Positions 35,901 to 45,161 of a DNA stretch of 64,000 nt are shown here, one piece after another. Each line of letters opens with the position of its first letter. Position 1 is the first letter of the stretch. This DNA comes from G963662905 sp965230045 (lineage in GTDB: Bacteria > Bacteroidota > Bacteroidia > Bacteroidales > WRLA01): positions 5,079,138-5,143,137 of the forward strand of contig OZ245940.1 of the NCBI GenBank assembly GCA_965230045.1, in the 5' to 3' direction. The translations under genes and the position numbers were made by a program. The notes beneath the pieces were generated by a model. That model did not search any database and was not told the DNA's origin. It worked only from the letters and a program-made list of their open reading frames with translations.

Positions 35901-36421
35901 GCCTTAGTTTTTACCACAGGCTTTCTACCGAAGAAGGATATGACAAGCTGCTTTTCTATATCGATGACAATGAAATAGGACAGTGGAGCGGCATCAAAGG
36001 CTGGGAACGTTTCAGCACTTTTGTAAATGAAGGCGTGCATACTTTCACCTGGGAATACAAAAAGGATATGTTTGAAGATGCCGGTGAAGACCGTGTTTGG
36101 GTTGATGAAATTATTTTCCCTCCAGTTTCAACACTTACTTCTATTGAAGAAGCTGCATCGGACGCCCTGCTTACTTTGACCAACATCTACCCCAATCCAA
36201 TTAAAGATCAACTGAAGCTTGAGATGCACAGCCTGGCACAAAAGCAAGCAAATATAAGGATTACAGATGCCTGCGGGGCAACTATTCAATCAAAAGTTGT
36301 TTATCTAAATGAAGGCGAAAACCACATGACTATTCAAACCGAAGGCTATGCCCCCGGTGTTTACATATTATTCATCGAAACAGAGCGCAAAATAATCAGT
36401 AAAAAAATAACAAAATTTTAA
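32969..36421 (+). CDS. Gingipain-like C25 cysteine protease with T9SS tail (protease 1)
   Basis: A 1150-residue secreted protease. Signal peptide (residues 1-21), a propeptide-like region to about 200, then the C25 caspase-like catalytic domain (about 205-590). Likely catalytic residues are H449 in 'HHSGHAN' and C486 in 'YTHGCICGAFD'. 'VLLGGDIEVVPYRGFY' and 'CNILGDPALAVW' are family landmarks. Beta-rich domains follow, including an adhesin-like MAM/jelly-roll unit ('DEDFETGDYSKFDWTF'). The last 75 residues are a type A T9SS sorting domain ('IYPNPIKDQLKLEM' ... 'GVYILFIETERKIISKKI'). It should be exported across the outer membrane and anchored or released. It is closer in layout to protease 4 than to proteases 2 and 3. 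Confidence 0.88.
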   Translation: MKKISLSAFMMLILSSILTAGNIKTTYEFKNYRLEDKGEFISLNLDGCLNTALPGQPALPYKSVALLLDDNQQAAEMEIVLRKPLTIHIDKDIFPMQYSRPLSEGPSGEFIMDEAVYQTRSAFPANKKGHLKNASMNGYEFALSSFTPIEYFPAEGKIVLYQEVDVILNTSAMRHEGLRASATEKVRNRVARFADNPEMISSYSPKAMRSEAYDILIVTKQQYLAGFEDLVQMYRNRGMKAMAVSLDSINTTMNGNDVQARIRNFIIQEYQTKDIQHVLLGGDIEVVPYRGFYCEVQSSSLYTDDDIPADLYYSALDGTWNDDGDNKWGEPGEDDLLPDISVARMTFSNANELAVFIHKSTQYQNNPVLGELRNPLLAGEDLYDNPQTWGAQYLELLVGWHDDNGYTTDGIPTNHNIEEMFDRDLGNWSKNDLINKINSGKQFVHHSGHANSSSVMRLYTSDITNSNFSGANGVAHNYTLVYTHGCICGAFDDNDCIAERIVGIDNFAVAGAFNSRYGWFNEGQTEGPSAHMHREFVDALYTDKENHIGAAHMISKIETSPWVTAPGQHEDGALRWCFYDCNILGDPALAVWTDEPLNNISATFQEEIPVGWETLNVTVTKGSQPLVNYRCAILKDGQLHGYAMTNEDGVAEIVIEPLITEIGQAQVVVSGYNALPQEYPLGIVASGTPVVNFSSYTVHDEAGNNDGQPDFGESITLDMELSNIGYAMAENVHATLSSTNEYINITDGEADFGNIEALENGFCANAYALDICDSIPDQHWVMLKLDIVSNDFNWTKSFMIMPNAPRMQIGGITIDDSQGNNDHRLDPGENAQILIRSYNKGHADAFPTRFALNCDNEMISIQNAVQDLDLEGGKFRELVFDVQVDENIPLYSLANFTYSMTHGYYSDEMDFVQSIGYIDEDFETGDYSKFDWTFESATAWEICETEPYEGNYCSMSGEIGAGGSSKMSLSLRVENADSLSFYHRLSTEEGYDKLLFYIDDNEIGQWSGIKGWERFSTFVNEGVHTFTWEYKKDMFEDAGEDRVWVDEIIFPPVSTLTSIEEAASDALLTLTNIYPNPIKDQLKLEMHSLAQKQANIRITDACGATIQSKVVYLNEGENHMTIQTEGYAPGVYILFIETERKIISKKITKF

Positions 36422-36470
36422 TTATCAAGAGGACACGAATAATTTCTAAACCAAAATTAATTTAACAAAA

Positions 36471-39400
36471 ATGAAATCGAACATGTACAAATTTTTTAGG
36501 AACCTGGCTTTTGCAGCTTTAGCGCTTGTTTTCTTTGCAGGCAGCCTTTCTGCACAGCAATTTGCCTATTCCGATGCCTGGAACGAACAGGGCTATACCG
36601 TTCTCCAGCAGGACAATAACACAATGAGAGTGAACTTCTCTATCGAGCAATTCAACCTCAGCGCTTTGGATATTAACGGTCAGGAATTCCTGAAAACCGA
36701 ACTTCCGGGCGTTTTTCTCCCCAATGACGAAGGCTATCCGGATCTCGCCGGCATGGGTCGTTTTATTGCATTGCCCAATGGTGCCACAGCACATATCAAT
36801 ATCATCAATCAACGTATTGAAACTATTGAAAATGTAGAAATCGCCCCAGCTCCACGTATCCCAAAAGTTACAGAAGATGGCCCACTTCATTATGAAATGA
36901 ACGAAGAAGTTTATGCTACTAACGCTTTTTATCCTGCAGAACCCATCAAACTGAGCGAGCAGACCGAAGTCCGTGGCATCAACTCCGTAGTATTGGGCGT
37001 AACTCCTTTCCAGTACAATCCGGTTACAAAAGAACTGCGCGTTATCCGCGACGTGGAAATTGAAATTACTTTCGAAGGTGGCGACGGCCAGTTTGGTGAT
37101 ATTGCCTACCGCAACCCTATGTGGGACCATATCCTAACTGATATGTTTATCAATCAGGAGATGCTTCCAACAGTTGATTATGCTGCACGCGCAACCCAAA
37201 CACGCAATAGCGGTGAATATGAATATGTAATCATCATCCCTGACAACCCTGTTTATAAGCAATGGGCCGATTCGCTCAAGCGTTTCCGTAACCAACAGGG
37301 TATCCTCACAGGTGTTGTAAAAGTTACCGACATTGGTGGCAATACTGTTGGCGCAATAGAATCCTATGTAAACGATGCTTACGAAAACTGGGTGACCAAA
37401 CCTGTAGCATTCCTGCTGATCGGTGATTACGGCACAAGCGGCGACAACTGTATTGTTTCCCCACTTTGGGACAACTACTGTGTTTCTGATAATATTTATG
37501 CCGATGTTAATGCCGATGAACTTCCTGACGTTGTATTCGCACGTATGACAGCACAAAATGCGGATCACCTCGAAACAATGGTAACAAAAGTATTAAACTA
37601 CGAACGCAACCCTTCTACAAGCTCTGATTTCTACAACAACCCAATTACTGCCTGTGGCTGGCAAACAGAACGCTGGTTCCAGATTTGTGCAGAAACTGTT
37701 GGCGGATTCTGGAAAAACGAACTCGGCAAAGAACCTGTACGTATTAATGAAATATATAGCGGAAGCCCCGGCTCTACCTGGTCAACTGCAACTAATACTG
37801 CAACAGTAGTTGATTATTTCGGCCCCAATGGCTTGGGTTATATTCCTGCTTCTCCAAGTACACTGGGCAACTGGTCCGGCGGGAACTCTTCCGATATCAA
37901 TAATGCAATCAATTCAGGTGCCTTTATGCTTGTACACCGTGACCACGGTGGTGAAACAGGTTGGGGCGAACCCGCATACAGCAACAGTAACCTTTCCGGC
38001 CTGAATAATGACGACCTTCCATTTGTTTTCTCAATTAACTGTTTGACAGGTAAATACAATTGGAGCAGCGAATGTTTTGCCGAAGCTTTCCACCGTCATG
38101 AAAAAGGTTGTGTGGGCATTATGGCAGCTTCCGAAGTTTCTTACTCCTTTGTAAACGATACTTATGTTTGGGGTATGATGGACAATATGTGGCCTGAATT
38201 TGACCCGGGTTATGGTGGAAACGATTTTGATATGGATTTTATCCGTCCTGCATTTGCCAATGCTGCCGGTAAAATTTATCTGCACGCTTCCAACTGGCCT
38301 TACAACACCAGCAACAAGCCCGTAACATACCACCTTTTCCACAACCATGGTGATGCATACCTGAGTGTTTATTCTGAAATACCACAAACACTTAATGTAC
38401 AGCATGCGGGTCTTCTCCCTGCAGGTGTTAATACTTATCAGGTGCAGGCTCCAAGCGGATCACAAATTTGTCTTTCACTCAATGGAGAAATCATCGGACG
38501 TGGCTTTGGTGCAGGCGGCCCTGTAACCATCAATATTGAACCACAACAGCCTGGTGATAATGTATTGCTTACAGTTACCAAGCAAAACTACTACCGGTAT
38601 CAGGAAAGCCTGCTCGTTGCCGGTGCTCCTGCACAAGCCGAAAGCCCACAGCCGGCCAATAATAAAATCGGCGTTGCCCCATTTACTGTTTTCTCTTGGG
38701 TTGATGGCTACGGAACCCCATCGAATACTTATAAATTCTATCTCGGTACTGATAATCCTCCAACCAATATGGTTAATGGTGAAGTAACCACAGAAAATGT
38801 TTTCACACTGGATAACGAACTGGACTACGAAAGCGAGTATTTCTGGAAAATTGTTTCTACAAACGATTATGGCACAACCGAAGGTGAAGTTTGGAGCTTT
38901 ACAACAAACCGCGCTCCGGATGAAGATTTCGAATCAGGCAGCTTCAATAGCTTCCCTTGGGAGCTTGAAGGCGATGCCAACTGGACTGTTGTTCAGGATG
39001 AAGTATTCCATGGAACGCATTCAGCTCAATCGGGAGATGTTGCCGCCGGTCAGGTTTCAAGCCTGAAAATCAGCATGAATATCAACACATTCATGTCAAC
39101 CATTAATTTCTACAAAATGGTTACTTCTGAACCCGGTAGTGTTCTGGAATTCTATATCGACGGAAACCTCAAAGACAGCTGGACAGGACTTTCAGGCTGG
39201 AGCGAAGAATCTTTCAACGTAGTTACAGGTAACCATATATTCGAATGGCGTTTTATCAACAATGGTAAAGGCGGCAGAAGCGAAAATGCTGCATGGATTG
39301 ATTATATCTATTTCCCAACTAATGGCGGAATTATTGCCAGCGCAGGTCAGGACGCAAGCATTTGCGAAGGCAGCACACATCAACTGATGGGCAATGCAAC

Positions 39401-40391
39401 CAATGCCGATGCAATCCTTTGGTCAACTGCCGGTGATGGTACGTTCAATGATGCAAGCATTATGGATCCGGTTTATACTCCCGGAACTCAGGACATCGAA
39501 GGCGGAAGCGTTGTTCTCACGCTCACAGCCAGCTCTGCCAAAAATGACGTTTCTGACGATATGACCCTCACAATCAACAAAACCCCTATTGCTGAAACAG
39601 GCGAAACAGCAATCGTTTGTGCCGGCGAAGACCTTCAGGTTGCAGGTAGTTACGAAAACTACGAAAGCCTGTTCTGGTCAACCAATGGTGATGGTACTTT
39701 TGATAACGCAACATTCGAATTCCCTGTTTATACTCCGGGAACCGAAGATATCGCCAACGGTACAGTAACCCTCAGCGTTGAAGCTATGGCATGGGCACCC
39801 TGTGAAAATGTTAGCGCTGACCTTGTTGTAACTATCCATGATGTTCCTGCTGCTCCTGAAGCACCTGCAGGCCCTGAAGTAATTCTTATCAACCTGGCTA
39901 CAACAAGCGATTATACTGTTACTGAAGTGGCCGGTGCTGTTTCGTACAGCTGGGAAATAGCTCCTGCAGAAGCAGGCACCATCGAAGGTGAAAGCACTAC
40001 AGCTACTGTTAACTGGAATACTGATTACCAGGGAGATGCTTTTATTGCCGTAAAAGCAATGAACGAATGTGGCGAAAGCGAACGTTCTGTTGAATTTGCT
40101 GTTGAAGTATCAAACAGCGTGGGTATCAATGAGCTGCTCGAAAGTAACGTAGGCATCTTCCCGAACCCAACAAACGGCAGCTTTAGCCTGAACATCAATG
40201 CAAACGCTGAAAACCTCCGCATCCGCATTGTCAATACTGTTGGTGTTGAAGTTTATAACGAAAGCAATATCAAAGTAAACGGTACATTTACCCGTGACTT
40301 CGAACTTGAAAATCTCGAAGAAGGCATGTACCTGATGATTATCGAAAACGGACAAAGCAATATCATCAAAAAAGTTATTGTTGAAAAATAA
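36471..40391 (+). CDS. Gingipain-like C25 cysteine protease with T9SS tail (protease 2)
   Basis: A 1306-residue secreted protease 49 bases after protease 1. Signal peptide ends near 'FFAGSLSAQ'. The propeptide-like part reaches about residue 240 and the C25 domain about 240-640, with H492 in 'HRDHGGETGW' and C524 in 'FSINCLTGKY', matching the HGxE...C arrangement of gingipains. A fibronectin-III-like domain, a jelly-roll unit ('DEDFESGSFNSFPWEL') and two tandem Ig-like repeats containing 'WSTaGDGTFndA' and 'YTPGTeDI' follow. A T9SS sorting domain ends the protein ('VGIFPNPTNGSFSLNI'). It shares long identical stretches with protease 3, showing tandem duplication. A terminator follows the gene. 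Confidence 0.88.
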   Translation: MKSNMYKFFRNLAFAALALVFFAGSLSAQQFAYSDAWNEQGYTVLQQDNNTMRVNFSIEQFNLSALDINGQEFLKTELPGVFLPNDEGYPDLAGMGRFIALPNGATAHINIINQRIETIENVEIAPAPRIPKVTEDGPLHYEMNEEVYATNAFYPAEPIKLSEQTEVRGINSVVLGVTPFQYNPVTKELRVIRDVEIEITFEGGDGQFGDIAYRNPMWDHILTDMFINQEMLPTVDYAARATQTRNSGEYEYVIIIPDNPVYKQWADSLKRFRNQQGILTGVVKVTDIGGNTVGAIESYVNDAYENWVTKPVAFLLIGDYGTSGDNCIVSPLWDNYCVSDNIYADVNADELPDVVFARMTAQNADHLETMVTKVLNYERNPSTSSDFYNNPITACGWQTERWFQICAETVGGFWKNELGKEPVRINEIYSGSPGSTWSTATNTATVVDYFGPNGLGYIPASPSTLGNWSGGNSSDINNAINSGAFMLVHRDHGGETGWGEPAYSNSNLSGLNNDDLPFVFSINCLTGKYNWSSECFAEAFHRHEKGCVGIMAASEVSYSFVNDTYVWGMMDNMWPEFDPGYGGNDFDMDFIRPAFANAAGKIYLHASNWPYNTSNKPVTYHLFHNHGDAYLSVYSEIPQTLNVQHAGLLPAGVNTYQVQAPSGSQICLSLNGEIIGRGFGAGGPVTINIEPQQPGDNVLLTVTKQNYYRYQESLLVAGAPAQAESPQPANNKIGVAPFTVFSWVDGYGTPSNTYKFYLGTDNPPTNMVNGEVTTENVFTLDNELDYESEYFWKIVSTNDYGTTEGEVWSFTTNRAPDEDFESGSFNSFPWELEGDANWTVVQDEVFHGTHSAQSGDVAAGQVSSLKISMNINTFMSTINFYKMVTSEPGSVLEFYIDGNLKDSWTGLSGWSEESFNVVTGNHIFEWRFINNGKGGRSENAAWIDYIYFPTNGGIIASAGQDASICEGSTHQLMGNATNADAILWSTAGDGTFNDASIMDPVYTPGTQDIEGGSVVLTLTASSAKNDVSDDMTLTINKTPIAETGETAIVCAGEDLQVAGSYENYESLFWSTNGDGTFDNATFEFPVYTPGTEDIANGTVTLSVEAMAWAPCENVSADLVVTIHDVPAAPEAPAGPEVILINLATTSDYTVTEVAGAVSYSWEIAPAEAGTIEGESTTATVNWNTDYQGDAFIAVKAMNECGESERSVEFAVEVSNSVGINELLESNVGIFPNPTNGSFSLNINANAENLRIRIVNTVGVEVYNESNIKVNGTFTRDFELENLEEGMYLMIIENGQSNIIKKVIVEK

Positions 40392-40411
40392 GTCCTAAAC
40401 TAAATAAATAT

Positions 40412-40448
40412 AAAGCCTGTCGCCCCTTACCGCGCGACGGGCTTTTTT
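40412..40448 (+). terminator. Intrinsic terminator after protease 2
   Basis: AAGCCTGTCGC at 40413-40423 pairs with GCGACGGGCTT at 40434-40444 (one G-T pair) across a 10-base loop and is followed by a run of T. It separates protease 2 from protease 3. Confidence 0.85.
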
Positions 40449-40508
40449 ATAATTTCCTGAGGGCAAAGCTGATTTTGCCCCATTTACGAAGCACCAGAAG
40501 ATATAAGC

Positions 40509-43500
40509 ATGAGAAAAAATTATTTACTCCTATTGGCAGTTTTTCTTGGAATGACAATTACTGCCTTTTCCCAAAGCAAACCCACATCTTTTACCAATGA
40601 AATTTTAAAGCAGGACCGGCAAATACTGGATCTGAAAATTAAAAGCCCTGCATACGAAATAGTCCGGCACAGAGGAAATATACCCGGACAGCAAATTATC
40701 TGCTCGGGCATACAATTGCCTGCACAATCAGGTTATCCGGATATTCCGGTGTACAGCAAAAGGATACTTGTGCCCAAAGGCGCTGATGTTTCCATCCGCT
40801 ATGAGATCATAAAACAGCATACGGTCAGTGATATTGACCTGGCTCCGGCACCACAAATTCCTTTCGATACAGATACGGTGATGGTTTATAAGCGCAATAA
40901 TGCTGTTTATCAAACAAATGCATTTTTCCCGGAAGAAATTGCACGCATTTCCCAAAATCAGGGCATGGGCGGCTATGATACCCGCATTTTAAACTGGGCG
41001 CCCTTTCGTTTTAATCCCGTAACAGGAGAGTTGCAGGTGATTGATGAAATCCGTATCCAAATAAATTTCGCGGGAGGAAATGGCTCCTACCGTAGCAGCA
41101 AACACAGCAGTGCCATTTGGAACAACATTTTGGCATCGCAGGTGCTAAACCCCGAAAACCTTGTGAAAAGCAACAAAAACGCAAATCAACGGGCTGAAGG
41201 TTATGAGTACCTGCTTGTAATTCCCAACGATACGGCCTTTCGCGTTTGGGCCGACACACTGGCACGTTTCCGCAACGAACAAGGCATAAAAACCGGTATT
41301 GTTACACTTGACGAAATCGGCGGCAACACCTCATCAGCCATTGAAGCTTATCTTGTTAATGCTGTGAACAACTGGGAAATCCCACCGGCAGCGGTCCTTT
41401 TTATGGCCGATTACGGTACAAGCGCCGACAACCGCATCATTTCACCGGTTTATGATAATTATTGCATCAGCGATAACCTTATGGCCGATTTTGATAATGA
41501 CGGGCTGCCGGAAATTGCAACGGCACGCATGACAGCCCGTGATGCCGGACAACTCGCAGAAATGGTGCGCAAAGCCATTAATTATGAGCGCAATCCGGTA
41601 ATGGATGACTCTTTTTACGATAAACCGGTTACAGCATTGGGCTGGCAAACAGAACGCTGGTTCCAGATCTGCAGCGAAGCAATTTCAGGATATTTCAGCA
41701 ATTCGGGCAAAAATCCCGTGCGCATCAATGATGTGTATGAAGGAAACCCAAACAACGATCCCTGGTCAACATCATCCAACACCTGGACGATCTTAAACAC
41801 TTTTGGCCCTGCAGGTTTAGGCTATATTCCTTCGCAGCCTTCAGAACTGGGCGGTTGGTATGGCGGAACGGCCGATAAAGTAAATGAAGCGCTCAATGAA
41901 GGGACTTTTATGCTGGTACACCGTGACCACGGTGGCGTTGATGGCTGGGGCGAACCCAATTACGACCAAACGGATATACGGAGAGGACTGAACGGTAACG
42001 AAAAACTGCCCTTTATTTTTTCCATCAACTGCCTGACCGGCAAATTCAATGTAGGCGGCGATTGTTTTGCAGAAACCTTCCACCGCGACCCTGCACGTGC
42101 CTTAGGAATTATTGCAGCAACAGAAGTATCCTATTCCTTTGTAAACGACACTTATATGTGGGGCATGATGGATTATATGTTCCCTGATTTCCTTCCCGAA
42201 ACGGGCGAAAACGGAGCACCCAATCTCTATCCCGCATTTGCCAATGTTTCCGGTAAATATTTCCTCGAAGCCTCATCATGGCCCTGGAACGAAAACAATA
42301 AGGAAGTCACTTATATGCTGTTCCATCATCATGGCGATGCGTTCCAGCAATTGTTCTCTGAAGTGCCTGCCCAGATCACCTCAACAGCTCCGGAGCGGAT
42401 TACCGATACGGCAACACGAATCCAAATCACGGCACCCGAAGGCTGCCGCATCGGAATCAGCCATAACGGAAACTATATCGCGCATCACATCTCAACAGGT
42501 GGCGATCAATGGGTTGTTATTCCGCAACAAGAGGAAGGAACAGTGCTTACAGCCACAATAAGCGGCCCCAATTACCAGCGCAAGCAGCACAGTATTCAGG
42601 TAGTGCCCAATAACGGCCCTTTTCTTGTTTGTAAAGATTTTGAATGGCCTAATGGTCAATTGGAAGCAGGCAAGAGTAGCTTATGGACCCTGAAACTGGA
42701 AAATATCGGCTTTGCTGCTTCCAGTAATATTACCCTCAATTTCAGTACGGATATGCCGGAAGTAAGCCTGAGCTATGATCCGGTTGAAATCCAAAACCTG
42801 GATCAGGACGCTTTTATTGAGCTTGAAAACATACTGGAATTTACAGCAGATTGCGAAATTACAGACGGCACTTCCGTACCGCTTACCATCAGCATCAGCT
42901 CCGATGAGCACAGCCGCGAGCAGCAAGTTCAGATTACCGTTCATGCGCCATCCATGCAATTTGAACCTTTTGGTGTAAGTGAACTGGACGGAAATACCAA
43001 CAATTGGCTGGAACCCGGCGAATCGGGCATGCTCAGCCTTTTGATTTCCAATGAAGGATCCGCGCCATTGCATTCAGTTGCCGGAACATTTTCTTTTATC
43101 CAAAATATTCCATCACTGGAAATTACCAGCATTATAGAGCCTTCTGAAAGTGTGCAAGCCGGAACCACCGACACCATTAAGGTATTTTTTGATGTAGCTC
43201 CTTTTGTTGCCGAAGGAACGGAATTCGGTTTGGAAGTTGTGATTAGCGGTGATTGTGCCTATGAAATGAGAGATACCGTCGCGGTACAGATTGGCCGGAA
43301 AAACAGCCTGATTATTGATTTGGACCGCAACCATAATTCCGGAGACTCCATCATACAAAGCCTCACACATTTGGGTTATACGGCAGAAATTGTTCGCGAA
43401 TGGCCCCTGGATCTATCGGAATACCAAAGTGTTTTTGTTTGCATCGGCATGTTTGGCAGCAATGATGTCCTTACACTGAATGAGGGCGCGGAACTGGCAG

Positions 43501-44696
43501 AGTATGTCGAAAACAACGGGAACCTGTATCTGGAGGGCGGCGATTTCTGGGTGTTTAACCCAAAAACGGATGTGCATCCCTTATTCCATATCGAAGGACT
43601 GGAAGATGGCTTTGATGACCTGGGAGAAGTTGCTGCAACCTATGGCGCATTTACCGAAGGTATGGACTTTAATTATACGGGCGATGTCCGCTGCGTGGAT
43701 CGTATTAAGCCCATCGACGGGGCAAAAGCAGTCTTCTATAATCCTGAATGGACATATTTTACTACCGTTACCTACGAGTCGGATAAGTACCGGACCATCG
43801 GCAGCGTATTTGAATTTGGTGGCCTCGAAAACGCTGAAGAACCCTCAACCCGCGATGAGCTCATGCGGCGTTATATGACGTTTTTCGGCATCCTGCAACG
43901 TCCTGATGCACCGGCAATGCCCGCTGGCGACACAGATATCTGCGCCGGCCAGCAAAGCGAATACAGCATACCCGAAGTAAACGGAGCAACGGCTTATGAA
44001 TGGAGAATTGTTCCTGAAGATGCGGCCACCTTCGAAATGAATGGGAATTCTGTGCAGGCAAGCTGGAACGAGAACTTCTCAGGAACAGCATCTTTATTTG
44101 TTTATGCACTGAAAGATGGCGTAGCCGGAGCGGCTTCCGAACTGCTTGAAATCAATGTAAACCCATTGCCGGAAGCACCCATGCAGCCCATTGGAACGGA
44201 CAGCCTGATATGGAGAAATGATGTTTTGCAGGCAAAATATTTCCTGCCGCAGGCCAATGATCTAATTTGGAAAATCGAACCGGAAAATGCTGCAACCTAC
44301 GAAATGACCGGGGACAGTCTCTTGCTTACGATTGCAGACAGCTATACAGGCGAACTGTTCCTGTCCGCAGCAGCCAGCAATGAATGCGGCCAAAGTGCCT
44401 TCGGAGAAAGCCTCAAAGTAACGATACTTTCGAGCCTTGGCGTGTTTGCACCCGAAAAAACGGACTGGAACATATATCCTAATCCGGCCACAAAAGTTGT
44501 TTACCTCAAATCATCCAACGCTACAAATGCTGTAATAAAGATCTATTCGATGAACGGAAGCCTACAGGCACAGTTTGAAATGCAGGCACAACAAGAAATA
44601 CCACTGGATGTCAGCAATTTAAATTCCGGATTATACTTGCTTGAAATTATTACAGATTCCGGTGTACTTAATAAACGACTGATCATCAACAGGTAA
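40509..44696 (+). CDS. Gingipain-like C25 cysteine protease with T9SS tail (protease 3)
   Basis: A 1395-residue paralogue of protease 2, with the same signal peptide, propeptide and C25 order. Catalytic residues are H474 in 'HRDHGGVDGW' and C508 in 'FSINCLTGKF'. 'GWQTERWFQIC' and 'VSYSFVNDTYMWGMMD' are shared almost letter for letter with protease 2. The C-terminal half differs. It has CARDB-like beta domains and then, at about 930-1135, a Rossmann-like segment ('NSLIIDLDRNHNSGDSIIQSL', 'VFVCIGMFGSNDVL', 'NLYLEGGDFWVFNP') not found in the other three. Two Ig-like repeats and a T9SS sorting domain ('NIYPNPATKVVYLK') close the protein. The stop codon directly abuts a repeat array. Confidence 0.88.
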   Translation: MRKNYLLLLAVFLGMTITAFSQSKPTSFTNEILKQDRQILDLKIKSPAYEIVRHRGNIPGQQIICSGIQLPAQSGYPDIPVYSKRILVPKGADVSIRYEIIKQHTVSDIDLAPAPQIPFDTDTVMVYKRNNAVYQTNAFFPEEIARISQNQGMGGYDTRILNWAPFRFNPVTGELQVIDEIRIQINFAGGNGSYRSSKHSSAIWNNILASQVLNPENLVKSNKNANQRAEGYEYLLVIPNDTAFRVWADTLARFRNEQGIKTGIVTLDEIGGNTSSAIEAYLVNAVNNWEIPPAAVLFMADYGTSADNRIISPVYDNYCISDNLMADFDNDGLPEIATARMTARDAGQLAEMVRKAINYERNPVMDDSFYDKPVTALGWQTERWFQICSEAISGYFSNSGKNPVRINDVYEGNPNNDPWSTSSNTWTILNTFGPAGLGYIPSQPSELGGWYGGTADKVNEALNEGTFMLVHRDHGGVDGWGEPNYDQTDIRRGLNGNEKLPFIFSINCLTGKFNVGGDCFAETFHRDPARALGIIAATEVSYSFVNDTYMWGMMDYMFPDFLPETGENGAPNLYPAFANVSGKYFLEASSWPWNENNKEVTYMLFHHHGDAFQQLFSEVPAQITSTAPERITDTATRIQITAPEGCRIGISHNGNYIAHHISTGGDQWVVIPQQEEGTVLTATISGPNYQRKQHSIQVVPNNGPFLVCKDFEWPNGQLEAGKSSLWTLKLENIGFAASSNITLNFSTDMPEVSLSYDPVEIQNLDQDAFIELENILEFTADCEITDGTSVPLTISISSDEHSREQQVQITVHAPSMQFEPFGVSELDGNTNNWLEPGESGMLSLLISNEGSAPLHSVAGTFSFIQNIPSLEITSIIEPSESVQAGTTDTIKVFFDVAPFVAEGTEFGLEVVISGDCAYEMRDTVAVQIGRKNSLIIDLDRNHNSGDSIIQSLTHLGYTAEIVREWPLDLSEYQSVFVCIGMFGSNDVLTLNEGAELAEYVENNGNLYLEGGDFWVFNPKTDVHPLFHIEGLEDGFDDLGEVAATYGAFTEGMDFNYTGDVRCVDRIKPIDGAKAVFYNPEWTYFTTVTYESDKYRTIGSVFEFGGLENAEEPSTRDELMRRYMTFFGILQRPDAPAMPAGDTDICAGQQSEYSIPEVNGATAYEWRIVPEDAATFEMNGNSVQASWNENFSGTASLFVYALKDGVAGAASELLEINVNPLPEAPMQPIGTDSLIWRNDVLQAKYFLPQANDLIWKIEPENAATYEMTGDSLLLTIADSYTGELFLSAAASNECGQSAFGESLKVTILSSLGVFAPEKTDWNIYPNPATKVVYLKSSNATNAVIKIYSMNGSLQAQFEMQAQQEIPLDVSNLNSGLYLLEIITDSGVLNKRLIINR

Positions 44697-44794
44697 GAAA
44701 GTGACAAGTGCGAAAGTGACAAGTGCGAAAGTGCGAAAGTTTAAAGTGCAAAGTCCACTTTCCCACTTTCACACTTTCCCACTTTCACACTTTC
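44697..44794. repeat. AAGTG/CACTT repeat array 1
   Basis: Directly after the stop of protease 3: units of AAAGTGacAAGTGcg, then a core (GAAAGTTTAAAGTGCAAAGT), then inverted units of CACTTTCcCACTTTC. The whole can fold into a long hairpin. The last unit overlaps the stop codon of the S23 gene (44793-44795). Confidence 0.85.
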
Positions 44795-45143
44795 AATCTC
44801 TCACCTTTCCTATAAGCCCCGCGATAATTTTCGATGTTTCTTCGGCCAGGGCAAAAAGCTTGTCGAAGTCCTTTTCTGTAATTTTGTTTAATTCTTTCGC
44901 CAGATAGAGCATTGAACGTACTTCGCCGCATGAACCTTTAGCTACGGACAAAAAATAGCGGAATTCTTTGGTGCTTTTTCGTTCAAAACCTTCGGCTATA
45001 TTGTTCATCACGGTAACCGAAGCCCGCTGTATCTGATCCTTAAAGCCAAAATCCCTGCTTTCCTCAAATAAATGATATACCAAAACCGCAAGTTCTTTAG
45101 ATTTCTGCCAGGCGATAATATCCTCAAATCTGTTTATAAGCAT
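44793..45143 (-). CDS. Four-helix-bundle protein (S23/23S-rRNA-intervening-sequence type), intact copy
   Basis: A 116-residue all-helical protein with the family signature 'FEDIIAWQKSKELAVLVYHLF', 'QIQRASVTVMNNIAEGFERKSTKEFRYFLSVAKGSCGEVRSMLYLAKEL'. The family takes its name from proteins encoded within 23S rRNA intervening sequences and is related to the Avd accessory proteins of diversity-generating retroelements. It binds nucleic acid in some cases. No rRNA is nearby here. The gene is enclosed by repeat arrays 1 and 2, and a near-identical frameshifted copy with the same flanks lies at 52360-52709. The arrangement suggests a small dispersing unit. Confidence 0.9.
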   Translation of the reverse strand: MLINRFEDIIAWQKSKELAVLVYHLFEESRDFGFKDQIQRASVTVMNNIAEGFERKSTKEFRYFLSVAKGSCGEVRSMLYLAKELNKITEKDFDKLFALAEETSKIIAGLIGKVRD

Positions 45144-45161
45144 CGTTTTTATTTTTTATGG

